Assembly (NCBI GenBank): GCA_020226215.1
Contig: CM035233.1
Location: forward strand, 27,221,150-27,285,149
Source of the DNA: Sindora glabra
Lineage: Eukaryota; Streptophyta; Magnoliopsida; Fabales; Fabaceae
Direction: 5' to 3'
Length of the DNA: 64,000 nucleotides
In this document: positions 1 through 11,349 of the stretch, in pieces
Position numbering within the stretch: the stretch's first letter is position 1
Layout: each line of letters begins with the position of its first letter
Translations under genes and position numbers: made by a program
Notes under the pieces: generated by a model
The model's database searches: none
What the model was told of the DNA's origin: nothing
The model's input: the letters and a program-made list of their open reading frames with translations, nothing else

Positions 1-1010
1 GGATGTCGTCTTCACGCTCTGTTAACTCAAGATGTATTTTCAACCTTTATTCTTTGACATTAGGGTACATTTAGTTGTGCATTTGGTAAAAGAGGTAAGA
101 TCATATTGTTCGATTTATTTGAGGTGGATATGTTTGATGGAGCACTACATAAAGATCATGGAAAGCTATGTATGGAACTGGAATGGGCCTAAAAGATGTA
201 TTATTGAGAGGTACATTATTGATAAGGTTATTGAGTTTTGTACCTCATTCTTTTTAAATGTAAACACTATCGAGCTTCCCAAGCCTTACCATAAGAGAAT
301 AATTTCAAGGAAAAGCACATCAAGGAACCAAATGGATAGCATAGGTTATGAAATATAGTATCAAGCACACTCTATGTCCTATAAAATAGTGAAAAAGTAA
401 AGCCTTACATGAATGAGTATATTGTTCTCATAAAAGAGCTTTATCATAGTAAGAATGAGAAGTAGATACAAATTGAACATAATTAATCATTCATCAAGTG
501 GTTCTACAATTAAGTGGCCAGCATGATAGTGGAAACATCATATGCTACTTTTGAGAGATAAGATGGTTAACTAATGGGACTCATATAAATGTCATATCTT
601 ATGAAGGATATGACATCAATAGGTATTTATTTTACACTAAAAGTCAAGATGAGAGGACTACCATACAAAATAATAAAGTCACTTTAGTGGCTCAAGCAAT
701 GCTTATATTTAGTTCCAAAGATAAAAATCTCATCTACATGACAATGCCATATTATAAGTTCATCAAAGACATACAAGAACTTAACTACATCTAATTTAGG
801 AGTTTATCTTTTAATGTAAGTGGGTAGAGAATAACAATTACATCCAAGTTAATTAGCTAGGACTTACATTAGTGGATCATAATAAGGAAGGTCATAAAGG
901 GGATCCATTCATAATGACATCTGATCAAAATAAATTTTCTGTGTCAAACTTAGTTAATAACAAGTGGTCTATAGTTCTTCAATGGAAGAGATAGATTGTT
1001 AATAGTAGAA
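1..1010 (+). pseudogene. CACTA (En/Spm) transposon relic: DUF4218 and DUF4216 remnants
   Basis: The decayed 3' part of a CACTA-superfamily transposase-associated polyprotein. Positions about 70-300 read HLVVHLVKEVR, then LRWICLMEHYIKIMESYV, then ERYIIDKVIEFCTSF, which is the conserved DUF4218 signature downstream of TNP2 transposases. After several stops, about 800-985 reads KWVENN, then LVDHNKEGHKGDPFIM, then NNKWSIVL, which is the DUF4216 signature. The order (DUF4218 then DUF4216) and the strand agree with a single element. Multiple stops and frame changes show it is inactive, and the upstream transposase lies outside the window. Domain assignments come from motif recognition, without a search. 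Confidence 0.75.
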
Positions 1011-1089
1011 ATAAAAAAGATATAACCACTAATGTTAAAAATACACCTCTTTTTTTTGTTGGAGCTACTTTTAGTTAATCATAAAGGAA

Positions 1090-1760
1090 ATTTGAAAAAA
1101 ATTTATGTGCATAAAGATCATAAAGAAGGGATATGAATTGTTGATCTTTTTAAATAAATTTCCTATATCATAGGTTCAAGGTACTAATATCTTCATTTTT
1201 GAAGTTATGCTTACATAAATAATTGCTTGATTGTTATTTTATATAATAAAAAACTATTTGGTTAATGCAGGTTCCATTTGAGAGATGTACATTAACAATG
1301 AATTAAATATATTCAGATAGAATGATATTCATGACAAATTATATGATAATTTTTTTCACCATAATAAACCTTTTCTTTGTAATTATTAAAACACTTAAAT
1401 TTTCATTTTCTTACTTTATTTTTTTACAATGTAGAGGAGTTTTATGCATGTTAAGATCATGGAGAAAGGATAGGAATTGATGATCTTTCCAAATAAATTT
1501 CTTATACCACAAGTTTAATGTACTAATGTCATCATTTTGTAAGTTATACTTATATATATAATTGCTTGCTTATTAGTTTATATAATGATACAATATTTGG
1601 TTAATGCAAGCCCCATTTGAGAGGTGTACATAACAATGAATTAAACATACTTAAGTAAAATAATATTCATGATAAATTAGATAGTAATTTTTATTTCAAC
1701 ATCATAAATATTTTCTTTGTAATTGTTGAACACTGAAATTTTGATTCGTTTATTCCTTGC
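1090..1760. repeat. Two-copy tandem repeat, period about 340 bp
   Basis: The segment at about 1101-1420 is repeated at about 1441-1760. Both copies contain 'aataaatttc', 'ttggttaatgcag/aag', a 'ccatttgagag.tgtaca' block and 'cttttctttgtaatt'. Copies are diverged by point changes and small indels. No coding capacity was seen. The array directly follows the CACTA relic and may be its subterminal region. Confidence 0.7.
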
Positions 1761-2430
1761 TATTCGGAAATGCTCTTGATGTATGCCACTCAATAGTGAA
1801 AATCATTAGATATTCCCTAATTCCATATCTAAATTGTATGGAATTAATGTAAAGGAAAATTTGGCTTTTGTCTATTATAAATTTCATTTGTTGAATTTGG
1901 GATTATATACTATAATTAATATAAAACGAACATTTTTTCTATTCTAATTAAGGTGTGTATGTGTTATAAAGTTAGAGTGTTGTGTTTTTTTTAAGAGGAC
2001 TCTAGATGTATTTTGAATTGAAAGTAATGTAGTAAGATATGTTTTAAGATGTTGTATAGAATGAAGATAATGTAGGAAACAATTTTTATTTTTTAGGAAA
2101 GGTAATACAACGTTAATTATGTTAATTGCTGATGTGATATATAACACATTGCATGTTGGTTAATGAATTAAGATGATGTTAAATTTCAATTTTCAACAGT
2201 AGTTACAATCTTAAAAATTAACATTTTTAACTTTAATCGATTACTAAATTGTGTGACATACAAGAAATGATGATAATTTATTTGTTATAAGAACCAACAT
2301 AACTTTTATTTTTAATGACGTTTTTGTAATTAACATCATAAAATATTTACAATGATTCTCAATAAATTGATAATTTGAAATTGATGTCTAATACATTAAA
2401 TAGCTTATGTAAATCAATAACTTTATAATA
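1761..2430. other. AT-rich stretch, no gene seen
   Basis: Low-complexity AT-rich DNA. The one longer minus-strand reading frame (2147-1944) has no recognisable motif and a composition expected by chance. Nothing else is supported. Confidence 0.6.
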
Positions 2431-2434
2431 GTGA

Positions 2435-2665
2435 TATAGTCAACTACATGTGCTTGAATTGCTTTCTAGGTCATCATAATCGATAATATAGTTGACTATT
2501 TAAGTCAGGACTTGCCTTTGGACAATGATAATTGACTATATAGTGAATTATAATTATCCAAAGTTATTATTTGACCCTTATAATTAACTATATAGTTGAC
2601 TATAAATACAATAGTTTACCTTTAGAGACTAATAATCAATTATATAGTTGATTATGACCCTATTT
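2435..2665. repeat. Degenerate minisatellite with TATAGTTGACTAT core
   Basis: At least six dispersed copies of a near-palindromic core resembling tatagttgactat occur within about 220 bp (around 2435, 2490, 2535, 2590, 2602 and 2645). Some are spaced by similar linkers such as 'tttgga..aatgataat'. The core is self-complementary around 'gttgac/gtcaac', so the array could form small hairpins. Confidence 0.5.
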
Positions 2666-2669
2666 TCTT

Positions 2670-3984
2670 GTAAAACTTATTTTTCATGAAAATAATTATA
2701 ATGGAGCATCCTAAACTTGATATACTTAAGTGATTAACCTTAAATACATGTGATGATGCATGTTATGACTCATAACTTTGTTTGTATATTGCCCAATGTT
2801 CAAGATTGCTTGAATATGATGTTTTTGGATAAATATGAATGTGAACCATGAGGCATTGTTGATTAATTAGCTTGATGATGATAATAAGTTGATAATGGGC
2901 CATGGTACCGTGCATACCTTATGCATTGTCTTTTGGGTGCTAGCTTGTTATAGTTAAGCCACTTTATGGTTCTGGAGGGATAAGGTTAGTGCTTATTTTG
3001 GTTAAGGCATTAAATGGGCTAGGGAAGCAAAAGGTTATAGCTTGTGAATGATAAGGATGATAGGAGACACAAGGAGAGTATTCACTTAATAAATGTTTGA
3101 TTATGTATTTAACACGATTAATTTTACTTGCTTATGATTAATGATTAAATCCTTTAAGATCCTTAATATTGTGATGATAGGTTAGGGGTGACACATAAGG
3201 GACTTATGTCCTTATGTATTGCATGTAATTAACTCTATAAATTTTTTGTTAGGTAGAATATTTCCTACTAAATTCCATCCTATACTTACTACTTTATGAA
3301 TTTAACCTTCTAGATAAACAACAGGATCTCCCACCTTCACTATCATAGTAAGTTGGATGCCTTTCCTTAAGAATTGACATAATTTTTGGTAGATTTAGTA
3401 GCATATCCTGATCAATATAATTGTATATTTGAACAAAAACAATTAAGTAGTACTATAGGCCAAATTCTTTTTTGAGATAGATTTTGAATTAATGATCATT
3501 CTTGTTAATAGTTAGGGGAGCATATCTTTCATCATCAAGTTCATAAGTCATCCTAACTAGTTCTTGACTTATTATTGACTTGTAAAGAACATTTAGAAAT
3601 AAAATGAATTATTAGTATTCAAAATTGATTGAGTATGACCTCTATATGCTATTCATGTTGTGATATCCAAAGATATATAAATTAGGCTAATAAGATTAAT
3701 GATGAATAATCCTATGCTAGTCATGGTTGATTTAAGTCATAATAGTTTTTGTATATCATTTATTTAAATCATGAATACAAGTAGTATATTACTTTTTCAT
3801 TAATATATATGTAAAATGGTATTTTCCTATGAAAAATGATTTCCAACAAAATAATTGAAGCCTTAATATGGCTAATAGTATTAATCCCACTTGCCTACCA
3901 ATAAAACAAGAAAGGTTTTAACTGTCTTGCCTAGCATGGTAAATATTATCAATCCTAAATTTAGTAGTTTAACTACTCTACCAT
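2670..3984. other. Decayed repeat DNA, LTR-like segment
   Basis: No gene was recognised. The phrase 'ctggagggataaggttag' near 2967 recurs in variant form near 54735 and 54770, suggesting both regions derive from the same retrotransposon LTR family. Otherwise this is AT-rich intergenic DNA. Confidence 0.4.
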
Positions 3985-4747
3985 TAAAAAAAGAAAGTAA
4001 ATGATACAAGAAAGAGCAATGTAATAATTTATACAATTAATCTCAAGTTCACATGACATTTAACAGTCATTAAAAACTTTTTCAAGTTAAAACTTGTTGT
4101 AAATTATATTGACTTTACTTTATATTTGATAAAATTACAAATACATTTGTTGTTGCAAAATACAAGTATCTTATATTTATTATTTTAAGTTTAAATAACA
4201 TAATTTCCTTTTCTTTAAACTTATATCTTTAAATATATAACAACTAGAATAATATCTTTCTAATGCATAGTTTATTTATAAAAGTTTAAATTTGATCCAT
4301 TATTAGTGTGAAAAATTTTACATTGTTAATGAAATGAAAAATATATATGTTATTAAAAAATATAAATAATTAAAAAATTTTAATTGTAATAAAAAAGTTT
4401 TAATAATTTTTATTAATATAATAACATATAAGTATATAAGAAATGTTTTATGAGAGAAACATTGTATTTGAAATTAATAGGGAAAGGGAAAATAATTGCA
4501 GCAAAAGATGATATCTAAGAAAAGGAGAGAAGAATATTTGATAAATTTAAATGAAAAAATAAGAGATAAAAAGTGTGATTTTGTACTTTTATCGGATTTT
4601 AGAGAGATTGTACACAAAGAATGCTTTCAAATTTAAAATAAAATGGGAAAAAATAGGGAGGGAGACTTTAATATCTTGAAATTTAAAAATTTGTAAAGAA
4701 AACAGCAGAAAGCTCGGGTTACTATGTTCAAGTACGACACACGTCAT

Positions 4748-5548
4748 TAAGCCTTTGTTTGGATAGGGGAGAAGTGGGAGGAGAAAGAAGTTAGGAGAGA
4801 AAGAAGTTGAAGGAGAGAGAAGTGGGAGGAAAGAAGTATTTCTTTTGTGTTGTTTGGAAAGGGAGAAGTTAGGAGAGAAGTGATTTCTTTTGTTTGGAAA
4901 GAGGGAAGTTAGGAGAGAAAGAAGTTGTATTTTTATAAAATGACTTTTGTACCCTTACATAATATATGAACTCAAGTGTATACTTTAAATTTTGTATTCT
5001 TAAAAAATATAATTTTAATTATTAAATTAAATACCATATTAACAATAAATCTAATAATTAACAATAAATCTAAATTAAATTCCATTTTTTATTTCCAATA
5101 GTACAGAACCGTCATCTCCAACAGCTAGTTCACTGCTTCCACCTTCTTCCACACGGTAACTTCCCAAGCCACCACTATCTTCCAAGGTCAACTCCATCTG
5201 GCTTTCTTCATCTTCACCTCCAAAAACATCAGAAGTAGCCTCACACAGGCTTTCTTCCGTAGTTGTTGTTTCACGAACTACTGGCGCACGGGACAGACAC
5301 GAAACTGGCACACAAAACAGTGAGGGCAGTCGATGTCCAAACGAGAAAAAAAGCCAACTTCTCCTTACTTCTCTCCACTTTTGGAGAGAAGTGTCCTTGC
5401 TGTAAATTAGTGGGACCTATCGTACGGACTCATTTCTTTGCCAATTTCTTTCTGCCGTTCCAAACGAGTGAAGTATGAAACTTCTCTCCCAACTTCCATC
5501 GCTCCACTTCCTTTCTCTCTGATTTCTGCCGTTCCAAACAAGGGCTAA
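4748..5548. mobile_element. Tourist-like (PIF/Harbinger) MITE, 795 bp, TAA target duplication
   Basis: Terminal inverted repeats are GCCTTTGTTTGG at 4751 and CCAAACAAGGGC ending at 5545, flanked on both sides by TAA (4748-4750 and 5546-5548). The TAA/TTA duplication and the TIR sequence are typical of PIF/Harbinger-derived Tourist elements. The subterminal parts are purine-rich on the left (agaagttaggagag motifs) and pyrimidine-rich on the right, as expected of a long imperfect inverted repeat. There is no transposase, so it is non-autonomous. The interior at about 5080-5330 is less AT-rich than its surroundings. Confidence 0.85.
5075..5311 (-). other. Coding-like insert inside the MITE (possible captured gene fragment)
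   Basis: A 78-codon open frame on the minus strand inside the MITE. It has near-normal coding base composition in a window that is otherwise strongly AT-rich. The product is acidic and Ser/Gly/Glu-rich (for example DVFGGEDEESQMELTLEDSG), with no motif I recognise. Non-autonomous elements can capture exon fragments, which would explain the composition. A chance frame in balanced-composition MITE DNA is the alternative. I do not assign a function. Confidence 0.35.
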
Positions 5549-5942
5549 GAAACACATGTAACATGCCGTAGAATTTAAATTTAATTAATGAAAAAAATGT
5601 GTCATTAAAAAATCTAATTTATTATTAGTATAAAATATTTTATATTATTAATGAGTAAAAAAATATCATTAAAAAGTATAAATAATTAAAATTTTTTAAT
5701 CATTTTAATAATTTTTTATTAACCTAAAATATATGAGTAAATGATGACATAAAATTAATTTACACTAATAATAAATTAAATTTGAATTATGTAACTATAA
5801 AAATATAATAAATTTTGAAAAATGTAAGAAATGTTTGACCAAAGAAAAATTATATTTGAAATCACTAGAGAAAGGAAAAAATTTGCAGCAAAAAGATGAT
5901 ATGTAAGAAGGAGAGAAAAATGTTTGATAAATTTAAATAAAA

Positions 5943-8074
5943 GGGGATTCTTGGGTACTCTTTCTTATGGTAGTCAATGGTACTCAAAGATATTAAATGA
6001 TTGACATTTGACACCATGGACGACGGAACAGGTTCCAATACTTGGAAGGGCCGCCAGTTTTAGTTATTTTGTAATATTTTATTATATAATACTAATTTAG
6101 ATCTTTTTATTACTTTTATATTAATAATTTAAATACAAAATACCAAATTACTACTTGAAAGAAATTAAAGTAACAATAAACTACTACTCAAGATGTTTAG
6201 ACAGCCATTTAGTATTAATTTTAAAAATTTTACATTAATTTAATATTTATATCATTAAATCTCGTATGAATAATCATTTTCTTTTAAAATTTTAATTTTT
6301 CATCATTCAAATATATATAAATTATTTAAAATAAAAAATAAGTTAATTTCATATGAATACCCATTTTTAATAATAATTTCACATTGACATTTAACTTTTT
6401 TTATACCAACTAAAATTTTATTAAGCATATCTCATATAAATTTTTTTAAATTTAATAGTAAAATAAAAATGATAATATTACTAAACTAACATAAGATGTA
6501 AAAAAATTAATGCTACATGAATATTAAAATATTTTAAGTATTAATTTGATGTCTTATAAATTTTTAAATATTAATTTAATGACTTATTCTTTAAAACCTT
6601 ATTCACCGTGCATTGCATAAATTATATAGAAGAAGGTGAAGAAAGTTTGTTTGAAAAATAATTTTTTAATTAGATTTTAGTTGATTTGAGTATTTTTAAC
6701 TATTTGACTAAGTTAATAAATTAATTTGAATATTTAATAAATAAATATTTTAATCAGCTTAGTAACTTTCAAATAATTTTTTAAAAATCAAGAATAGTAA
6801 CTTTTTAAATTAACTAATTTACATTTATTATAAAAATGATATTCTTATCTATAATTATAAAATTTTTATATTTCCAATCATAATAAATAAAAAAATGCTA
6901 AATCGCATTTATTTATTTTTAAATAAAATTTAAATAAATATAATAAATTATATTACATTATTAAACAATATTTTTTCAATATATATTATTCTTTAATTCA
7001 AAAGATTAATAATTTTCTTAATACATTTTGTTTTATTCTCTATGGAATGAAACATATATTTTATTCTTTTTTATATAATTTAATAGAAAAGACATGATTA
7101 TATTCATGCAATTTTTCATTATTATGTAAATATTTTAATATAATCTATTATATTTATTTAAGTTTTATTTAAAAATGAATAATCATAATTTATTATACAA
7201 ATCAATTTTTTTAAGAAATTACTAAATAAAATTTAGTACTTTTTTATTTATTAAGGATTGAAACGTAAAAAAAATTATAATTATATATAAGAATATTATT
7301 TTTATATTACATACAAATTAGTTAATTCAAAAAGTTATTATTCTTAATTTTTTTTAAAAAATAAGAGCTAATAAGCTGATTAAAATAATTATTAATTTAT
7401 TAATTTAGTCAAACAATTAAAGATAAGGTTTTAAGAATAAATCATTAAATTAATATATAAAAATTTATAGGACATCAAATTAATATTTAAAATATTTTAA
7501 TATTCATGTAGCATTAATTTTTTTGCATCTTATGTTAGTTTAGTAATATTATCATTTTTTATTTTCCTATTAAAGTTAAAAAAATTTATACGAGATATAC
7601 TTAATAAACTTTTGGTTGGCATAAAAAAGGTTAAATGTCAATGTGAAATTATTATTAAAAATGGATATTCATAAGAAATTAACTTATTTTTTATTTCAAA
7701 TAATTTATATATTTTAATAATGAAAAATTAAAATTTTAAAAGAAAATTATTATTCATACAAAATTTAATGATATAAATATTAAATTAATGTAAAATTTTG
7801 GAAATTAATACTAAATAAACATCTAAACATCATAAGTACTAGTTGATTGTTTCTTTAATTTTTTTCAAGTAGTAATTTAGTATTTAAATTATTAATATGA
7901 AAGGAGTAAAAAGATCAAAATTAGTATTAAATAATAAAATATTAAAAAATAACTAAAACTGACGACCCTTCCAAATATTGGAACCTGCTTTGTCGTCCTT
8001 CATGCCAAATGTCAGCCATTTAATGTCTTTAAGTACCATTGAGCACCATAAAAAAGAGTACCCAAGAATCTCCC
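5943..8074. mobile_element. Fold-back element, about 2.1 kb, almost entirely one inverted repeat
   Basis: The left end is GGGGATTCTTGGGTACTC at 5943, and the right end is GAGTACCCAAGAATCTCCC ending at 8074. Inverted similarity continues inward for nearly the whole length. The block near 6030 with 'ggttccaatacttgg' pairs with 'ccaaatattggaacc' near 7970; 'cacattgacatttaac' (6380) pairs with 'gttaaatgtcaatgtg' (7632); 'gctacatgaatattaaaat' (6510) pairs with its complement near 7500. The centre is near 7008. No ORF is present. The tandem partner copy supplies an uninterrupted site near 4550. A short target duplication (perhaps ATAAA) is possible but not clear. Confidence 0.85.
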
Positions 8075-8330
8075 ATAAACATAAGAGATAAGAAGTGTGA
8101 TTTTGTGCTTTTATCGGATCTTAAAGAGATTGTACACAAAGAATGCTTTCAAATTTAATATAAAATGAAGGAAAATAAAAAATGAAATAGGGAGGAAGAT
8201 TTTAATGTCTTGAAATTTAAAATTTTAAAAATAAAATAGAAAAGAAAAAAAGCTCACGTAGTATGTTCAAGTAAGACACATGTCATCAATAGAAAGATCT
8301 AACGTGCCGGATTTTATTAAATAATAATAT

Positions 8331-8558
8331 AATTTTTACATTGTAACATAGAACATTTAAAAAAAAGTAAAGAAATTTTTAAAATCTAATACCTTATGAG
8401 ATGTAAATGTAATTTATTTACTCTAAATTATTGAAAACATAAATTTTATTCTTAAAAATTTCAAAAAATTAGAGAATATTTGTACTGCGGAGATTTTAAG
8501 GGCCATGGCCTAGGGAGTCACGCGTAATTCCATTTAAAAAATAGGATATGATTCTTAC
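8331..8558. other. Residual intron 4 homology of the NIP paralogue
   Basis: AT-rich sequence aligned in part with 34030-34140 of the intact NIP gene (shared 'aatttatttactctaaa' and 'gaatatttgta'). It runs up to the conserved splice donor at 8558-8554 on the minus strand. Confidence 0.55.
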
Positions 8559-9453
8559 CCTGCAACAATGCCAGCTACGCACACTGCAGGTCCCACATCA
8601 ACTCCAGCCAGTTCTCCTGTCTGCCAAATCATCATGACTAAATAAGTTATGGGCATTGGTAGAGCAAATTCTCCTTTTTAATTTATTTTTTATTTTTATC
8701 ATTATAAAATATTAATTAATTTAATTTCATTCTTAAAAGAATAAAATTTAAAAAATTAGTTTTTATTAAAACACTAATTGAAGGGTAAAGCCGGACAGAG
8801 AAATTTATCACAAAAGTAAAATTACAAAAAGAAAAAACCCACAAAGATAAAAGTGTAAAAGTATGGGTCTTTTTAATTTTTTTTTAAACCACCTTTTTTT
8901 TAAGAAAAAGTATCTGTTTGATAATTTATTTTTAAAATATATTTTTAAAAATTATTTTTTAAATATATAATTTAAAAATAAAAAATAAAAATAATTTTAA
9001 TTATTTTTAAACTTATTTGAAATATTTTTAAATTTATAATATCAATCATCCTCTAATCTTAATTTTTATTTAATTTCAAAATAAATTTTAAAGAAAAATT
9101 TTTTGAACAAATTTTTATAACAATTTTTAAAAATATAAAAATAAAAATATACTCAAACACACCTTAAATTTCACAAGGATGAAAAAAGACTTGGCATAAA
9201 AAAATTGTAAGACAAGAAATTGTGAAATTTAGGAAAATTAAGTTAATATCTGTTTTACTGCTTTAGAATCAGTGGCCACTGCAAAGGAAATGAACATCAT
9301 GGTGGAGTTTGCCAATATTTCCATGATACAAGCATGGGTGATCGTTCCAGAAGGTGAGGTTGTCCCAAGTCGTCCATCTGGACCAAGCGCCGCTCTCAGC
9401 GTAAATGAAGCTGAAATGGCTCCAGCCACTTGAGCTGCCACGTAAAACGGGAC
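8559..9453 (-). pseudogene. Truncated NIP aquaporin paralogue (exons 3 and 4 only)
   Basis: Two exons on the minus strand match exons 3 and 4 of the complete gene with identical boundaries. Exon 3 is 9453-9259 (195 nt, acceptor TTCAG, donor GTAAAA) and encodes VPFYVAAQVAGAISASFTL through AVATDSKA. Exon 4 is 8620-8559 (62 nt, phase 2 donor GTAAG) and encodes TGELAGVDVGP, then GIVAG. I found no counterpart of exons 1-2 upstream or exon 5 downstream, so neither NPA motif is present and no channel can be made. Exon 3 is roughly 80% identical to the intact copy and has no stop. The residue aligned with the H5 filter Ser is Gly here. It is a segmental-duplicate fragment. Confidence 0.85.
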
Positions 9454-9470
9454 CTGAAAAAAAAATTACG

Positions 9471-11090
9471 TCACGATTTTTAGTTAAATTGTATATTAGA
9501 GAAAATACAATTTGAGTGAAAGAGAAAATACAATGGTTATAGAGTAAAATTACTAAAAAGCGTAGCTATGTATAATTAAAAGGTATCTTAGAAGATTCTA
9601 ATATTTCTTCCATTAATTTTTTAAATGCTGTAATATACATAGGTAAAGAAAGTTAATAAATCAATACAATTTTAGAAAAATAAATTATAATTTATTAATA
9701 TATCATTTTCTAAATATTAATTAATAAGTAGAGTTATTGAATATTTATTTAAATAGAGGATAATATATAAAAAAATTATAATAAATACAAATTTAATTTC
9801 TTAAAATGATAGATAAATAAAATTTTTTTTCTCTAAAACATATTAAAAAGGAGTAAAAGAAATAAATAATTAACCAAGACTGTTATAACTGGGCAAATTT
9901 TAAGGGTGTAAATAGCAAAGACACCAAAAAATTTTATTATCATTATATTTTATTTACCACATTATTAGTATTAATTTTTAAGATAAATAATGAGCATTTA
10001 TTTTTCTAGTATGCCATATATGTTTATTATAAATATAAAGCCTGTTATTCATTATAAATAATAATTTTTTGTTACCTATATTCATATACTGATATGAAAA
10101 TATATAAAATAAAAGAATTTATGTTAGTGATAAATTGTTTCCTTTCTCATTTTTTGTTTCATTTACATTTGATTTGTTACTATTCTATTTAATTCTATTA
10201 TAAGAAGAAACAATATATTTTTATAGAAAAAATGATATTCATCTATTAGGATGTTAATTTTTTTATTGTAACTAATGTCAAATATTACTTAATAGGATAA
10301 TATCATTGTATTAAAGATAATGGTATTTTTTCACAATTGACATGTAATCTAAATTTTAAACATCAGTTCTTATGTAGTAACCGACGTGGTATATTAAGCC
10401 ATGAACATGAATCAAAAATGAAAATGATAAAGTATGATGGAAATTGAAAATAAAAAGAGTGAAGTATGACTCCATTTATAAAATTTATCTTAAAGCCTTT
10501 GTAACCCTGAAATAATTCTTTATCTAATGAGGTGTGCTTTTATTCTAACCTTAAGATGATTCTCTTTGGTTATGTTTTTATTTACTAATTATTTTGTAGA
10601 ATTGAAAACTTAATTAGCTTGTGGCTAAATATATAAGATTTATCACTGCTTAGAAAAATGCCAAATATAAATGTGATGATGTTTTTTAATTTCTTGTGTT
10701 TATTCTTGCAATTCAGTTTCTAATTTCCTAATTGACCAATTTTTTTGTTATAATTTTGATATAACTTTTACAAGTTTGTATAGGTAAGAAATTTGATCTT
10801 ATTCAATTTCTTAACATTCTTTCATACTACCTACTATTTATTCATATAAAAATGTGTAATACATAAAATTTTTATTAATGCTCATTTCATTTGGGGTATT
10901 TAAAAGGCTTACTGGAGAGTGCAAACCTCACATAATGAGTAATGGGTATCAAAACTCATTTTTTATTGTGATATTATTTACAATATTTTATCATTTTAAA
11001 TCTATTATTATTCCTTAAATTTATTTAAATTTAGATTCTCTAAAGTAATAGGAGATGTTAATTTTCTACATTTAGTAAGGAATATAATAA
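9471..11090. other. AT-rich intergenic DNA, no gene seen
   Basis: Very AT-rich DNA without recognisable coding sequence. No inverted or direct repeat of note was found by eye. Confidence 0.6.
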
Positions 11091-11094
11091 AAAT

Positions 11095-11250
11095 AAGGAG
11101 GATGAGGGAGTGAGGACTATGAGGATGAGGTTAGGGTTCGAGATGAGGGAGTGTAGAACTGGGGGTTAGAGTATATGGATAGAGGTTAAGGTTTAGGATG
11201 AGGGAGCAATAAACTAGAGGCTAGGGTTTGGGTGATGGGGTGAAGACATA
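11095..11250 (+). repeat. G-rich degenerate repeat (GATGAGGGAG / TTAGGGTTT-like)
   Basis: An unusually G-rich patch in AT-rich surroundings. It has three copies of 'gatgaggga', plus 'ggttagggttcg', 'aaggtttagg' and 'ctagggtttggg'. The repeats are irregular and I cannot assign a unit length. Confidence 0.5.
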
Positions 11251-11349
11251 TAACGTTAGTTATTCAAATGAACTAATATGGTATTATGAGTATTAGACAT
11301 TAATCCTTAAAAAGTAAACAATATTTAATATTATTTCCTAAATAATAAC

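Larger units (their letters stand above)
4285..8330. repeat. Tandem duplication (left about 4285-5575, right about 5600-8330), each copy holding a different insertion
   Basis: The left copy contains 'gcaaaagatgatat', 'gataaatttaaat', 'agagataaaaagtgtgattt', 'gattgtacacaaagaatgct' and 'atgttcaagtacgacac'. The right copy repeats all of these in the same order. The left copy is interrupted at 4751 by a MITE that the right copy lacks ('tgtcatcaatagaaa' near 8281). The right copy is interrupted at 5943 by a fold-back element that the left copy lacks (uninterrupted near 4550). Each copy therefore preserves the empty site of the other's insertion, so both insertions came after the duplication. Confidence 0.8.
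3985..9470 (-). other. Segmental duplicate of the NIP gene (intron 4 to exon 3), later expanded by insertions
   Basis: Sequence from about 3985-4235 aligns with about 33700-33935 of the intact NIP gene's intron 4; shared phrases include 'gagcaat.taat', 'cacatgacatttaacagtcatt' and 'tttttcaag'. Homology resumes at about 8385-8480 ('aatttatttactctaaa', 'gaatatttgta'), and then covers exon 4 and exon 3. It ends shortly beyond exon 3 at 'aattacgtca' (about 9470, compare 34682). In the intact gene the corresponding intron 4 stretch is about 600 bp. Here it spans about 4.5 kb because of a tandem duplication, a MITE and a fold-back element. Confidence 0.75.

Noticed and set aside
9259..9453. The paralogous exon as a small expressed gene
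   Set aside because: The open frame is a single internal exon with splice sites on both sides, no start codon context and no NPA motifs. It is part of a truncated copy.
11095..11250. Interstitial telomere repeat (TTTAGGG)n
   Set aside because: Only scattered partial matches are present and no two adjacent perfect units, so I listed it as a G-rich degenerate repeat only.
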